Under the pieces are notes generated by a model. The model saw only the letters and a list, made by a program, of their open reading frames with translations. It did no database searches and was not told the origin of the DNA. From positions 10,512,320 through 10,576,319 of the forward strand of contig CM054158.1 in assembly GCA_028751875.1 (NCBI GenBank): a stretch of 64,000 nt of DNA, given 5' to 3'. The position numbers and the translations under genes were made by a program. The stretch comes from Rapana venosa. Taxonomy: Eukaryota > Mollusca > Gastropoda > Neogastropoda > Muricidae. This document shows, in pieces, positions 10,985 through 22,400 of the stretch. Positions within the stretch are counted from its first letter, which is position 1. Every line of letters starts with the position of its first letter.

Positions 10985-11328
10985 AATGATCGGAGAGCAG
11001 TTCGTCAGTGACAGATACAGACTGAGATGTGACTAGACCTTGTGAAACATCGGTGATAATTCAGTCTAAAATGTGACCAGATCTGTGTGTTGGTTCGTTT
11101 ACCAGCTAGGAAAGAGAGTGGTTAGACAAAGAAAGAGAAAGACGCTTAACATCAGGAGAGGACTGGTTGTCAAAATGGAAGTTGAAGTCACCAAGAATGA
11201 TAAGTTTCTTGGGAGAGAGGCTGAAATGGTCAAGGAGTGATTGAAACACTTGGTGAAAAGCTGAAGACCTCAAATTGTTTCTACGGTTGGGAGGTGGACG
11301 GTAAAGGCAACAGAAAGTAACAGAGTGG
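10985..11328 (-). pseudogene. AP-endonuclease C-terminal half of L2/CR1-like LINE (copy A1)
   Basis: The minus strand reads SVTFCCLYRPPPNRRNN, then KKLIILGDFNFHFDN and, about 100 codons later, a TDELLSDHST segment. GDFN and SDH are catalytic motifs of APE-type endonucleases. A TGA interrupts the reading between them, in a place where a tryptophan would be natural (HILD then stop then IITDVS). The N-terminal half is missing because the element is 5' truncated at 11328. Confidence 0.8.
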
Positions 11329-11335
11329 CTCTTGT

Positions 11336-11890
11336 GGGTGAAGTAAGTAATTGGTGATGATTGAATGAGTTCATAACTTGGGTCCATTGATTGTTTACTT
11401 TTGCTAGGTCAATATTAAAATCACCTAGTAAGATCATTTCCCTAGATTGTAATAGGACTACATTCATCATGGAGTCAAACTTGTCTTCCAATTTTTTCTT
11501 TCTGTTGGATTTCTGTAGCAGAACCCTATTATGATAGGTGCTACACCTTTTATAGCTACTTCGATCGAGATGGATTCTACTACATAACGTTCAAGATGGA
11601 ACAGACGTTTGAACGTTACAGACTCACTCATATAGATTAAGATACCTGTTTCTTTGGGCTTTTGTGGATCTGTTCGCACGATTTTATATCCTGGAATGGA
11701 AATGTCAGTGTTGGTTATGTGTTCTGAAAGTCTTGACTCGGAAAGCCCTAGTATATGAAATGATTTGCCTTGGTTTGTGATGAGTCTTGTTATATCTTCG
11801 ATTTTATTGACTACATGGTTTATATTTAGGTGGCAAATTCGTAAGCCATCCCTTGAGAGCAGCATGATTGTGTTATCTGAATACATCTAT
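11336..11890 (-). mobile_element. type-2 LINE, 5' half: AP-endonuclease N-terminal part
   Basis: The minus-strand reading starts near 11886 and includes LRICHLNINHVVNKIEDI, FHILGLSESRLSEHI, SIPGYKIVRTD and GILIYMSESV, then, after frame changes, VVLLQSREMILLGDFNIDL and FNHHQLLTSPTR at the right junction of the inserted L2 copy. The hlNINhv, LsESrL and GDFNIDL blocks are those of an APE endonuclease N-terminal and middle part. It joins the C-terminal part near 8508. It differs in sequence from the L2/CR1-like endonuclease at 10985-11328, so it belongs to another family. The second copy is at 56904-57455. Confidence 0.8.
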
Positions 11891-11970
11891 TGAGTTTAGT
11901 TTGTGAGGATGTTATTAATTTTGTGGCAAGAATGAGAAGTAGGAAGAAAAGAGAGACAATGAATATAATA

Positions 11971-12124
11971 AGGGGGGGGGGGGATGAATGTTGATTGGGG
12001 TATAGGGGAGGAAGGGTGAGGGAAGGAGTAAAATCAATTACCACCTATAGCACACAATGTGTGTATAATCAAATCAGTCGGACAGTAGTTTGGGGGGGGT
12101 GGGGGGGGGTGGGGGGGGGGGGGG
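11971..12124. repeat. poly-G runs separated by short spacers
   Basis: A run of about 13 G lies near 11971-11983, and runs of 8-14 G lie at 12091-12124. Four or more G runs so close together could form a G-quadruplex. Such tracts are also error-prone, and the second unit has only one run here (57659-57672). Confidence 0.6.
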
Positions 12125-12247
12125 ATCCACAGGTGGCGTGGTTGGTTACCGAGAGAAAGGGGGATAAAACAACAACAACAACAGAGCGACCTAATCACCC
12201 TCAACAAGCGAGGCCAGACAATACAGTAAAGCACCTGTAAATAAAAG

Positions 12248-12249
<2 letters not shown>

Positions 12250-12319
<70 letters not shown>

Positions 12320-12446
12320 GGAATTTATATAGCGCTATATCTTGCAGAGACAAATCAAAGCGCTTGCACTCAACTCATTCTTACACAGTCATACAACCAG
12401 TGACAAGCAATAGTTCCATCAAGTCCAAATGTGCACACACGCACAC

Positions 12447-12488
<42 letters not shown>

Positions 12489-14305
12489 GTCACACACCCT
12501 GGCAGGGCAATAGAATCTTGGCTGTTGAAGGCAGGGAAAAACTATGAGATGAGGCAGGAGAGGAAAATCTTAGGTTTGAAATAAATATGTCTTGAGACTG
12601 GATTTCAAAGTGTCATAAGAAGGCTTTTGGCGGAGAGAGAGGGGGAGATCATTCCACATTAATGGACCAGAAATAGAGAAAGAGCGACGGCCGATGGTGG
12701 ATGGTTGAATCTAGGTATCGTAAGGACAGGGTATCTGCAGCAGAGCAGAGAGAACGAGAAGGAGTGTACAAGTGAAGACATTCACAGAGGTAGGGGGTGC
12801 TGTTTTGTGGAGACATTTGTAACAGAGGGTACTGATCTTATATTTTTACTCTCTGTGGCACAGGCAGCCAGTGGGAGAGATTGCAAGAGAGGGGTAATAT
12901 TGCTCAGATTTTTTCTTTCTGAGGATTAGACGAGCTGCAGAGTTTTGTATACGTTGAAGGGATTGGATTGATGATGCTGGCAGACCAGCCAAAAGAGAGT
13001 TGCAATAGTCCAGACGTGAAAGAATGAGAGACGCAACAAGTTTGGATGTTGCATCTGTGGACAGGTACTTTCGAATTGCACTAATACGCCGTAATTGATA
13101 GTAGCAGGACTGGCAGGTCTGAGTGATGAAATTTTGCATAGAGAGTGTGTTGTCAATAATGACCCCTAGATACTTCACAGCAGTGGATAAAGGGACTGAT
13201 GCATTGCCAAGTTGTATTGAAGCTGTTGCGATGGAAGAGAGTTTGTGTTTGGTCCCTACAAGCATGGTTTCTGTTTTATCTGCATTTAGCTGTAATTTGT
13301 TCTGTATCATCAATTTTGGATATCTTGAAAGCAGTGGGCCATATTTGTAAAGAGAGAATGCAGATTTTCAGGAGTGTCGCTGCCTAGAATCTGAGAGTCA
13401 TCTGCATAAAAATGATGGTTGATCTGATGGCGGTTAATTATATGTGACAGTGGAGCAGTGTAGAGGGTAAAAAGAACAGGGCCCAGAACTGATCCCTGCG
13501 AGACTCCACATTCCAGTCTGGCAGGTACTGACTGAATCTTGTTTACTGTGACTGTCTGGAATCGGTCATTAAGGTATGAACTAAACCAGATAAGGGCTGT
13601 ACCAGTAACACCAAATGTTTTTGAAGACGGGAGAGAAGAATAGAGTGGTCAATAGTGTCAAAGGCTGCAGATAAGTCGAGTAGAGTAAGAAGGGAGATTT
13701 TCCCTGAGTCAGAAGCGAGTAGAAGTGTGTTTAAGGTGTGGGCAAGGGTAGTTTCAGTGCTGTGGTTGACGCGATAGGCAGACTGAAACTCAGGAAGGAG
13801 ACTGTTGGAGAGAAGGTGGTTGTTGAGCTGTTTTAGAACTACTTTTTCAAGGACTTTAGAGATAAACGGTAGGTTGGGGGAAAAAGGTCTATAGTTCTTC
13901 AGAATGTTGGGGTCAAGGTCATGCTTTTTGAGTAGAGGTGTGACTATGGCAGTTTTTAGAGCTGAAGGAACATTTCCAGAGACAAGAGAAAAAGTTTTTC
14001 TATATTCGTAATAGTGGGAATAAGTTGTGGCAGGCACTGTGCAAAAAGAGAAGCAGTATGGGGTCAAGATCACATGATTTTATAGTCATTCCTTTCAGAA
14101 TTAGTTCGATTTCTTTCTCGCTTGCGGGATGAAAGGAAAGGAGAGGAGTGCCAGAGAATTGGGGATCAGAAGTTGCAGGCTGGAAAGGAGTCTGATCCAA
14201 ACTGGAGCGAATGTTGCGGACTTTGTCAGAGAAGAAAGCAGAAAATATAGAAGGAAGTTCACAGTGGTCGTGAATAGAAGGCAGAGGACTAGCCTTCTCA
14301 GATCC
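12250..14305 (-). mobile_element. L2/CR1-like LINE copy A2, present only in unit 1
   Basis: The element is on the minus strand with a (TAA)n tail at 12250-12316, a CA tract at 12428-12485 and a 5' truncation near 14305 just upstream of the reverse transcriptase. The flanks aagat (12245-12249) and aagaa (14306-14310) look like a 5-bp target duplication with one change. The second unit has the uninterrupted site aaaagatgccagaat at 57804-57818, so this is a presence/absence insertion of 2.06 kb. Its sequence is clearly related to A1 but differs at many positions. Confidence 0.9.
12846..14305 (-). pseudogene. reverse transcriptase of L2/CR1-like LINE (copy A2)
   Basis: Blocks are readable across three frames. 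The N-terminal part is at 14000-14305 (SPLPSIHDHCELPSIFSAFF). The central part at 13543-14073 has NLPFISKVLEKVVLKQLNNH and LLDLSAAFDTIDHS, with the first catalytic Asp in its usual LSAAFD context, unlike LSADFD in A1. The C-terminal part at 12846-13313 begins near MIQNKLQLNADKTETMLVGT. The catalytic YADD region lies in the break between the last two frames, near 13400. Several frameshifts make it a pseudogene. Confidence 0.85.
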
Positions 14306-14310
14306 AAGAA

Positions 14311-15470
14311 GCCAGAATATGAATAATAAGCACAACTACAATCAGCACAGTTCCTGGAAAATATGATTTAAGAAAAAAGAAAGAAAGAAAAAGAAAAAAG
14401 AAAAGAAAGTGATGAGCACAATCAGCACTGTTCCAGAAAGCTTGGTCCTGGTGTAGGAGATTGCCACTGGTTGTGTCCTGTCACTGTTTGCTTCACACTG
14501 CAGCACTGGGTGGGCGTGTCTCAGCACAGAATAGCGATATATAATATAAATTAAACTGTCCCCAAATTGATATATAATATAAAACTAAACTGTCACCAAA
14601 TCGACATTTCAAGGCCTATGGGTAGCATAACACGGAATCAGTCCTTGTAATATGTTATGCAGCTTCTAACTAATGATTGGTTAAAGGAAGAGTTCATACA
14701 AATGCATGCACCTATGAACGCACATTCATATTCTTGTTCACACACAACACGCACATGCACACACACACGTACGTGCACACATACGCACACATAGGTGCAC
14801 CTGCATACCCCCCCCCCCCCCCACACACACACACACACACTTAATGTGGTGTGTTGGTAGGTGTGAATTAATCACACGAGAGTTTCTAGTGTAGCCCTAG
14901 ACAGAAAAATTGGAGCTGGGTGAAGTCTGGTGGCGGACACTGCTGGTTAGGGTGGGGGCTGGCGGTGGGGAGAATGTAGTCAATTCAAGTCAAGTCAAGT
15001 CAAAAACACTTTAATCATCCTATGAAGGGCAATTACAGTACTGAGAGGCAGATTGATACGAATCAAAACTCTCAAAGACACAAAAAGGTATATTTCATAT
15101 TGGTTAAAACATTGCAAAATGACTTCAAATAAAATTTCACGAACACACACACACACAAACACACACACGCGCGCATGCGCACACACACATACACACGCAC
15201 ACACACACATCAATTGTGAACACAATGTTTAAAAAAACACCATTGACTAGAAGACATAAAAACTTATAATTTACCACGCACATACGCAACACGTACGTGC
15301 GTGTGCGAACATACCCACGCACACCCACACCATGCACCAGTGTATGAATTCAATGTTTTAAAGACCATTGACTAGAAGACAGACTAATTTCACACCCCCA
15401 CACACATAATTATGTATTGACTACACTCATAACAATGACAATCAGGCAAGTAATTCAGAGAAATGTAAAA
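14311..15470. other. spacer with short tandem duplication and CA/poly-C tracts, no gene
   Basis: A 40-bp direct duplication (gatatataatataaa... followed by aaactgtc) lies at about 14535-14605. CA-rich tracts lie at 14750-14840 (with a poly-C run at 14810-14821) and 15143-15210. The same layout is found at 57812-59040, with longer CA tracts. No coding signal was recognised. Confidence 0.6.
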
Positions 15471-15471
15471 T

Positions 15472-15923
15472 CTAGGTAGTCAACATCATTGTGAATTCAG
15501 AATTCGAATGTAGGGTCGTCACATATGGTAGACGTGGGAGGGTTTGTCTGTTGGCCCAGACACCGTCATTCAGGGGTTGAGGGGTAGGTTGGCGTCCTGA
15601 CATCCACGATGAAAAAGGGTATCCAGGGACACTGGAATCTGATTGATACCCTTTTTGAAGCAGAGGTAAGGGCTGTGTCCTTTGTACGTCAGTGGGCCGT
15701 GTAGTTGGGGTCGTCAGGAGAGGCTGTCGTTGGTGTGGGGGGTCGGTGTATTTGAGGCTGTACGCTAACCTGTCTGTACCTTTGGGGCTGGGATGGAAAG
15801 GGTCAGAATATAAATCATTGCGTGGGGCCCCACTGGCGGTTGTAAATATAGCAGTGTGGTCTGCAAACGTGAAGTTTTCTGCAGAACACACTTTGGCAAG
15901 GGACATATTGGATAAGTTAACGG
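15472..15923 (-). pseudogene. SGNH/GDSL esterase domain, C-terminal part, cut by the large insertion
   Basis: The minus strand reads VNLSNMSLAKVCSAENFTF, then DHTAIFTTASGAPRNDLYSD and DPFHPSPKGTDRLAYSLK. The DxFHPSxKGTDxLA stretch is the block V Asp-His pair of SGNH hydrolases. The N-terminal half (with the GTN block) lies on the far side of the 14.1-kb insertion, near 30052-30330. The intact arrangement is seen at 59246-59743. Such domains occur as ORF1 of CR1/L2-type LINEs, and its orientation matches the LINEs next to it, so I infer a retrotransposon ORF1 remnant and not a host enzyme. Confidence 0.7.
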
Positions 15924-16297
15924 AGAGATAGGGAAAAGGGGCATTCAAGCTCCTTTGCTGATAATTTTACCAAACCTCAGCAACTTTGAGCCGATTCGGC
16001 TGCGCCTCATCGGCTCAAAACTTGCGGCGTTTTAGTTAAAACTAGGCAACAATCTTGAATGCCCCTTTTCCATATCTCTCTACTAAAACTGAAAGTAATA
16101 CTAATTTATTTTTGATGGGTAAAACTAGAAAATTATGGGAATTTATGCTATACTGGTACACAGAAAAAAGAGTTGAAGAGGGAGAAAGAAATGGGGTAGA
16201 GACACACACCTCGCCCGCGGTTTGAATGGCACACAGCAGTCAATAGGGTTTGCAACTAAAAAAAAAGGAATTTTTAATAGGTGCCCTAGGGGAAAAA
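15924..16297 (+). repeat. left terminal inverted repeat of the 14.1-kb element
   Basis: It pairs with 29687-30051. Shared blocks beyond the first 156 bp include ctaaaactgaaag, gggaatttatgctata, ggtacac and acacacctcgcccgc. Similarity fades after about 16297. The first 156 bp (15924-16079) form an imperfect palindrome: an outer arm of 26 bp with one mismatch and an inner perfect 10-bp arm (TTTGAGCCGA at 15985-15994 with TCGGCTCAAA at 16010-16019) around a 15-nt loop. Confidence 0.88.
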
Positions 16298-19200
16298 TAA
16301 AACGACCCCAGGCTTTGAAAGTGTTTTAAATTTTTCTGCAAAACCCCCCCCCCCAAAACCTAATTTAAAATAAAATTAAGTTTTGGTTTTTCATCACAAT
16401 TTAGTCGGTGGGTCGTTTTGGTAAATTTTTATTTTGTTTGGCCCCTTTTATTTTATTCTTTTTTTTGTTTTTAAAAATAAATATTTGGGGAATTTTTAAA
16501 CTTTTTTTGTCCTTGGGGGGAAAAATTAAAACCCTTTTTGCCCGGTTTTTTAAGCAATTTTTTTTTGGTTTGGGCAAAAAAGTTTTAAATTTCCCCGGGG
16601 CCCCCCGGGGGGAAAAACAGTTTTATTTTTTCTAACAAGAAAGGGAATTTTTAAGAAAGGGGAATTTTAAATAACCCCTATGTTTTAAAAACCTAGCTGG
16701 CAGGGGGTTGGCAAAATTTCCTTTTCAAAAAAGGTTTGAATACTTTTTTTTTTTGGGGTTCAATATTTTTGAAAAAAAAAATTTTTTTTTAAAACACTTT
16801 TGGGGAAAATAAATTAAAAAAATCTTCCAAAAGGTCTTTTTGCCCAATTGGGAAAAGGTTTTTAAAAACTTGGGGTGGTTTAGAACAACTTTTTTATTTT
16901 TCCCTTTTAAAGTGTTTTATCATTTTAAAAATAAAAATTTTTTAAACCATTTTTCCCCTTGCTTTTTGATTTGTTTTTTTTTTTGGGGCCTTTTTTTTCT
17001 TATTAAATTCTTTTTTTATTGTGTTTAAAATCAACCCCCCAAATAAAAATTTTAGTTTCAGGGGAAAAATTAAAATTTGTTTTCACCCAAAATGAATTTT
17101 TTTTTCCCAGAAACCAAAAGGTATTTCTTTCCCCAAAAAAGTTGAAAAAATTCCTTTTTTCGCCGTTTTGGTTCCCCTCCTTTTAAAAAAGTTTTTTAAA
17201 CCGGTTTTTAAAATCCTTTCTGAAGGGGGGTTGGTTTTTTTCATTGCAAAAAAATTTTTTTTTTTTCTTTTTGGGTTTGTTAAAAAAAATTTCCCCAAAA
17301 TTTTTTACCTGCTTAAAAAATTTAAAAAATTTTTAAGCATTCTTTAAAAAAAAATTTTTTGGTAAAAAATTCGTCATTTTCAACTTTTTTACCTTTGGGT
17401 TGGGGCATCTACTAAAAGAAAACCCTTTTTGTCTTTCAATTTGAGTTTAAACCCCGACCCCAATGATTAAAGGAGTTTTTCCACTTTTTCCTATTCCCAG
17501 TTTTTAAAAAATTTTTGGGTTTCAAATTCAAGAATTAAAAATTTTTGTACCGGGGTTTTGTTCCATTTTTTTCCCCGGGGGGGGGAAAAATAGAGAATTT
17601 TTTGGTTTGTTAAAACTGAAATGTTTTAAAATAAAAAAATTCTTTTTTTTTTTGTTGGGCTTTAAACACTAAAAATTTTTTAAATGTCCATTTTTCTGTC
17701 TTTTTTTTTAGTTCCCACACTTTTTTTTATTAAAGTAAAAAGGTTAACACTCTTTTAATAGAAGAACGGAAAAAGGGGGCTGGAAAAATTTAATATCTTT
17801 CCCTAAATTTTAAAACCAAACCCCACAATTTGAAAATAAAGTTTTTTTGTTCCCATTGGGCGAGGGGGTTTTAAAAATGAAAGGACTTTTTAAAATCGGA
17901 AAAAGGGGGATTCTTTTTTTTTAGCCCTTTTTTTCATAAGGGTGCAAAATAAAAAACAAAATGTTTTTTATAGGCTTGAAAGGATTTTTTTTTTTCCCCT
18001 TTTTTGGGGTTAACCCCAACCCCTTTTTTTTTCCCTCACACAAAGGATTAAGAAAGGGAAAATTTTTCCCTTTTTGGAACAAAAAACCCGGGAATTTTTT
18101 CAAAATAAAATGATAAAGGCAAAAAGAAACCCCTGTTTTGCTTTGTGGCAAAAAAAATTTTTTTTTTAAAGAAAAATAACCCAAATTTTTTTTGGGGGAA
18201 AAATCACCCCCCTTTTTTTCTTTTCGGGGAAACTGGAAATTGTGATGAAATTAACATTGGGCCTTTTAAAACCCAATTTTTTTTCCCTAAAAAGGGGTAA
18301 AAACCCCAAAAAAAATTAAATTCCTGAAAAGAAATGTGGAAAATAATAAATTTTTTTGGCTTGCAACAAAGGGATTTTTTTTCCCGTTTTAAAAAAATAA
18401 AGAAAAACCAAAAACCCATCAAAAATAAGGGGCAAAAATAAAAAAACTAAAAATTGGGAAGTTTTGAAAAAATAGGGATTGACCCACTGTAAAAGGGGGA
18501 AGCGGCAATTGAGCACCCTTTACCAGGAAAGTTAAAAAAAGGGGTTAAGTTTTAAAATTTGGGGAAAAGAAAAGTCTAACATAACAGAAAAAAAAAAAAC
18601 AATCTGTAGCGTAAAAAACCAACAAAAATTTTAAACAAAAGAAAAATCCCAAACAGTTTTGCAAAAAAAATCAAAACGGGGATGGGTTTGGCTAAAGAAA
18701 ACTTTTTTGTTGCCTAACAAAGCCCTTTTTACGCACCACCAACCCGCAACAAAACCCCCAACTAGAAACACTTTAAACCCCAAGTCGGCAAAAAAAACAA
18801 AAAAACTTTCGATTTTTTTAATGTTCCCGGGAAAGGCCCTTATAAACCCCCACAGGAAAAAAATTGGGGATTAAACAGAGATTAGGGGAACTGTTTTAGG
18901 GGTGGTTTTCTCCCTTTCTAAAAAAGGGGGAATAAGGGGAAAGGCCCCCTTAAAAAAAAAGAAAGTAAAGCGTTTTCTAATTTTGAGGCTTAAAAAAAAA
19001 GAAAAAAAAAATTGGTTGAGTGAAAATAAAATTTTTATAAAAAGAAATTTTGGGGAAAAATGTTTTTTCCCAGGAAAAATTGTATTTTTAAAGTTGGGGT
19101 TGTAAAAAATTTTTTAAGAAGTGTTTGAAAGGAAGTTTGGGTGTTTTTCGAGTAAAAAAAAATTTCCCAAATAAATTTGGTAATTTTTTGGTATTTGGTT

Positions 19201-19480
19201 TTTTAGTTTATTAAGGGGGAAAAATTTGTATTTATGAAGAGATTTTTGTTTGGTTTTAGTTGTGGTTTTTTTTTTAAAAAAAAGTAAAATTTAAAAAAGT
19301 AATTTTTAAAAGATTTTTTTTATAGTTTTTGTTTTAAAGGGGAAAAAAATTTTTTTTTTGTTTTTGGGGGGGGGTTTTGTATTCTTTCCCTTGTTTCTTG
19401 TGTTAATAAAAATAATAAAATGTAGGAATTTTATAGGTAAATTTTTAAAAGAAAAAAATCAAAGCGCCAGATTTTATTTC
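16298..19480. other. interior of the 14.1-kb element, extreme homopolymer content, no gene readable
   Basis: The sequence is dominated by runs of A, T, G and C four or more long. No open frame exceeds about 90 codons and none looks like a real protein. This texture resembles unpolished long-read consensus, as seen in other degraded parts of the window, so any genes here cannot be read. Confidence 0.7.
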
Positions 19481-22400
19481 ACCCCACTTTAAGTCATGGC
19501 AGATTTTCTCGGACATTCGGGGCTCTTCCCCGGGGAGAGCGGGAGAACGCGTCGCCACTTACGCTGCCCCACCCTTTCCCCCTTTTTTTTTTTTTTTTTT
19601 TCTGCAGTGTATTTGTTTCCCTATCAAAGTTTTGGGACTTATCACTTGTTGTTATACATTTTTTGCTACTGCGTATTGTTTCATTTTCATTTTTTCCAAG
19701 CAGACATATCCCCAGCAAAAATTATATTTTTGTTGTGTTTGAATTGTTCCTATTTGAAATGCTTTTGGAAGAGCATAATAAACCATGCCCTAAGCAAAGC
19801 TCCCTTTAAACCCGTGAAATAGTAAAGAAAAATTTGAAAATGTTTGATGCTTGAGGTAGGTCAACCCGATTTAAATATATCTTCAAGATTTCTAGAAACT
19901 GCTTCTGTGCTCAAAACCCCATCCCCCAAAATATTTGCCCTTGTCTTTCCTGTGCACAAGAAAAGACCACAATAGGTCCGAACAGAGTATTAATCCTCTC
20001 TAATGGGGGGTTTTGAAACCCTCACCTTATAAAGAAAAAAGTGTTCATGCAAAAAAAGTGCTTTTGCCTATTGAACCAAAAACAACTCTTGCACCGCGTG
20101 GGGAAGATTTTTTATTTGGGGGCCCCCTCTAGTTTTTCCTCCTTGCCCCCCCCACAAATACAGAGTCCCCATCCCATGATTTTTGTCCTGTGCTTGTCTG
20201 AATGCAGGCAAAAATCAATATTGAACTATTGCAGCCTCTACGCCAAGTTAATCCACTAAAAAGGGGATTAAATTTGCAAACTGGGCAGTGGGCGCAGCCA
20301 GATAAACACCCCTAAACTGATTGTCACTGCCTGACCAGAATTTACTAATGGTTTGATTTTTCTTTCACTTGAACACCCCCTGTAGTTCAAGGGAGAAGTT
20401 AAGTGGTTTTGAGAACTGTTAGGATTAGAAATATGTTTAAGTGTCACAAGGGGGTTTAAAGTTGTTTAGGGGTAAAAATTTTTTTTAAAGTTTTTTGAAA
20501 AGAAAAATTGGTTTTTAAAAATAGTTTTGGGTTATGTGGTGTGGGTATTTTGATTTTTTTATTTATATTATTATTTTAGTAGATAAAATGTTTATAACAC
20601 TAAAAACTAATCAGGTGTACCTGTTAATAGCCACCCTATTGAAAACCCGCTGTCAACTAAAACTGTTGCTTTTGCAGAGGTCTTCTAAAAAGTATCATGG
20701 AAAACATTGACGAGCAAAAGGGATAAAAAATATGACCCAAACTAGGGTTTAAAAAATTTTACTGTGAAAAAAAAGGTTTTTTGATTTCTGCACACTGGAA
20801 AAGGAGCTCTTTCGCCCGGGTATCACAGCAAAACTCAACCCAAAGATCTAAGAGCTTTTTACAGTCATCTTAAAGTAAGGTTGTCACAACGTCTTTTAGA
20901 AATTTTTGGGTTTGACATAACCTTTTTTAAAAAATAATAAGATGATTGGATGGGAGTCATTGTGGTGATGTTAACGTGGAAAAACCCAATTCAGGAAAGA
21001 CCCATTAACATGGCAAAACCTTTGCTTTTTGTACCCCTGTCCATTTTAAACACAACAAAAAAACCAAGGGGTGACGAAGGCTTTTCCCTCATCATTCCTT
21101 CTGATCTCTAAAAACCCTTTCCAAACTAGCAGGGGAATGTACTGTGAAATGCGGCACAATAGCTTTACTAACTTCAATTCAAAGAGCTGGGAAGGCTTCC
21201 ATAAACATCTTTATAACAATCAAAGGACGCAGCACAAAGAACATTGACTGAAAAAATTTTTAAAATTTTAATTAAAAATAAAAAAATTTAAAAAATCTAT
21301 ATACAAACCAGTAAACGGGTCCTTAAAAAGAGCACCTAAAACATGCCAAATTTTGAGCTTAAAGTTTTGGTGATGTAAAGATTTTGAGAAGGAGGGGGGA
21401 GATTGGTGAAGTTTCGCTTTTGAGTATAAACTGATGGATCTACAAGCTACAGCAATAGAAGAAGCTAAAAAACCCTCCTGGGTTTTCCTAAACTTGAACA
21501 GTTGCGTAAGTTGAAGCTGAAGCATTAGCAGATGATGATTTTACTACAAAGAAATATAAAGCTAAAAAATGGCACTTCAACCAAGTTTTTCTGGCAGATC
21601 ATTTTGAGTTTATTAGCCAACACCTCAGCCCTGACAGAACTTTCCGTAAACCCCTAAATGCGGCCCAGAAAATGCCTACCTATCAATCACAGCAAAATGA
21701 AGTAGGATAATAGCATTACAGAAAAAAACCGTTACTTGCTTCATAGAAAAGATCAGTGACTAAACACAACTTTGCTACGTTTCCTTCCATACTTTCCTTG
21801 GATGACAGTACCTTTGGTTTTTTTTGGGTTGCAAGAAAAAAGAGTTTTTTCTTGTTTCAGGGGAGGGGATTACTATTAACTGGAAAACCTTGCTTTGATG
21901 CCCCGATTTGCTTTTTGCTATTGGAACCGGGGCAGTGACAATGAATTTAAAGGGGAACCATTTCAGTAAAAAAGTCAACTTGCCCCCTAGACCCCCCACA
22001 GAAACAAATTAACACCCCTAAATTACCCCACATTGACTCTTGCAGTCTTTTACACAGTGTTGTACTGCCCGAAATAAATTACAAGACTTACTGAATGAAT
22101 ACCAAAAAAAAAAATTACACACACATTTTTTTTAAACAGTAAAGAAGAAGATGACGACTGCTAAATACCAAAAGTTCTAGTGCCCGGCCTGAACTTTTAA
22201 GGAAAATGTAATCCCTTTTCGTTTGACAACATTACAAGATGCAGCATAAATTTGAGCAAAAATGAAAAGTATAAAAATGCAGGCGGGGACAGTCAGCATT
22301 TATGTGTTGAGCTCTATTCTCGGTACAGAAACACTGTGTACAGCACAGAGGAACAGGCATTGCTCCTTGGCTAGGGAATTGGGCCCTGATCAATTGCTTT

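Larger units (their letters stand above)
8516..11328 (-). mobile_element. L2/CR1-like LINE copy A1, inserted in the type-2 LINE
   Basis: The element lies on the minus strand, with a (TAA)n 3' tail at 8516-8571 and a 5' truncation within the endonuclease at 11328. A 7-bp target duplication CTCTTGT flanks it (8509-8515 and 11329-11335). Its 3' region carries a CA microsatellite about 110 bp from the tail, also seen in the two related copies. From 5' to 3' it encodes the endonuclease C-terminal half, the reverse transcriptase and a C-terminal region ending FKSGLKTYLFQT. It is 2.81 kb long and is broken by frameshifts and at least one in-frame stop. The orthologous copy is at 54044-56896. Confidence 0.92.
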
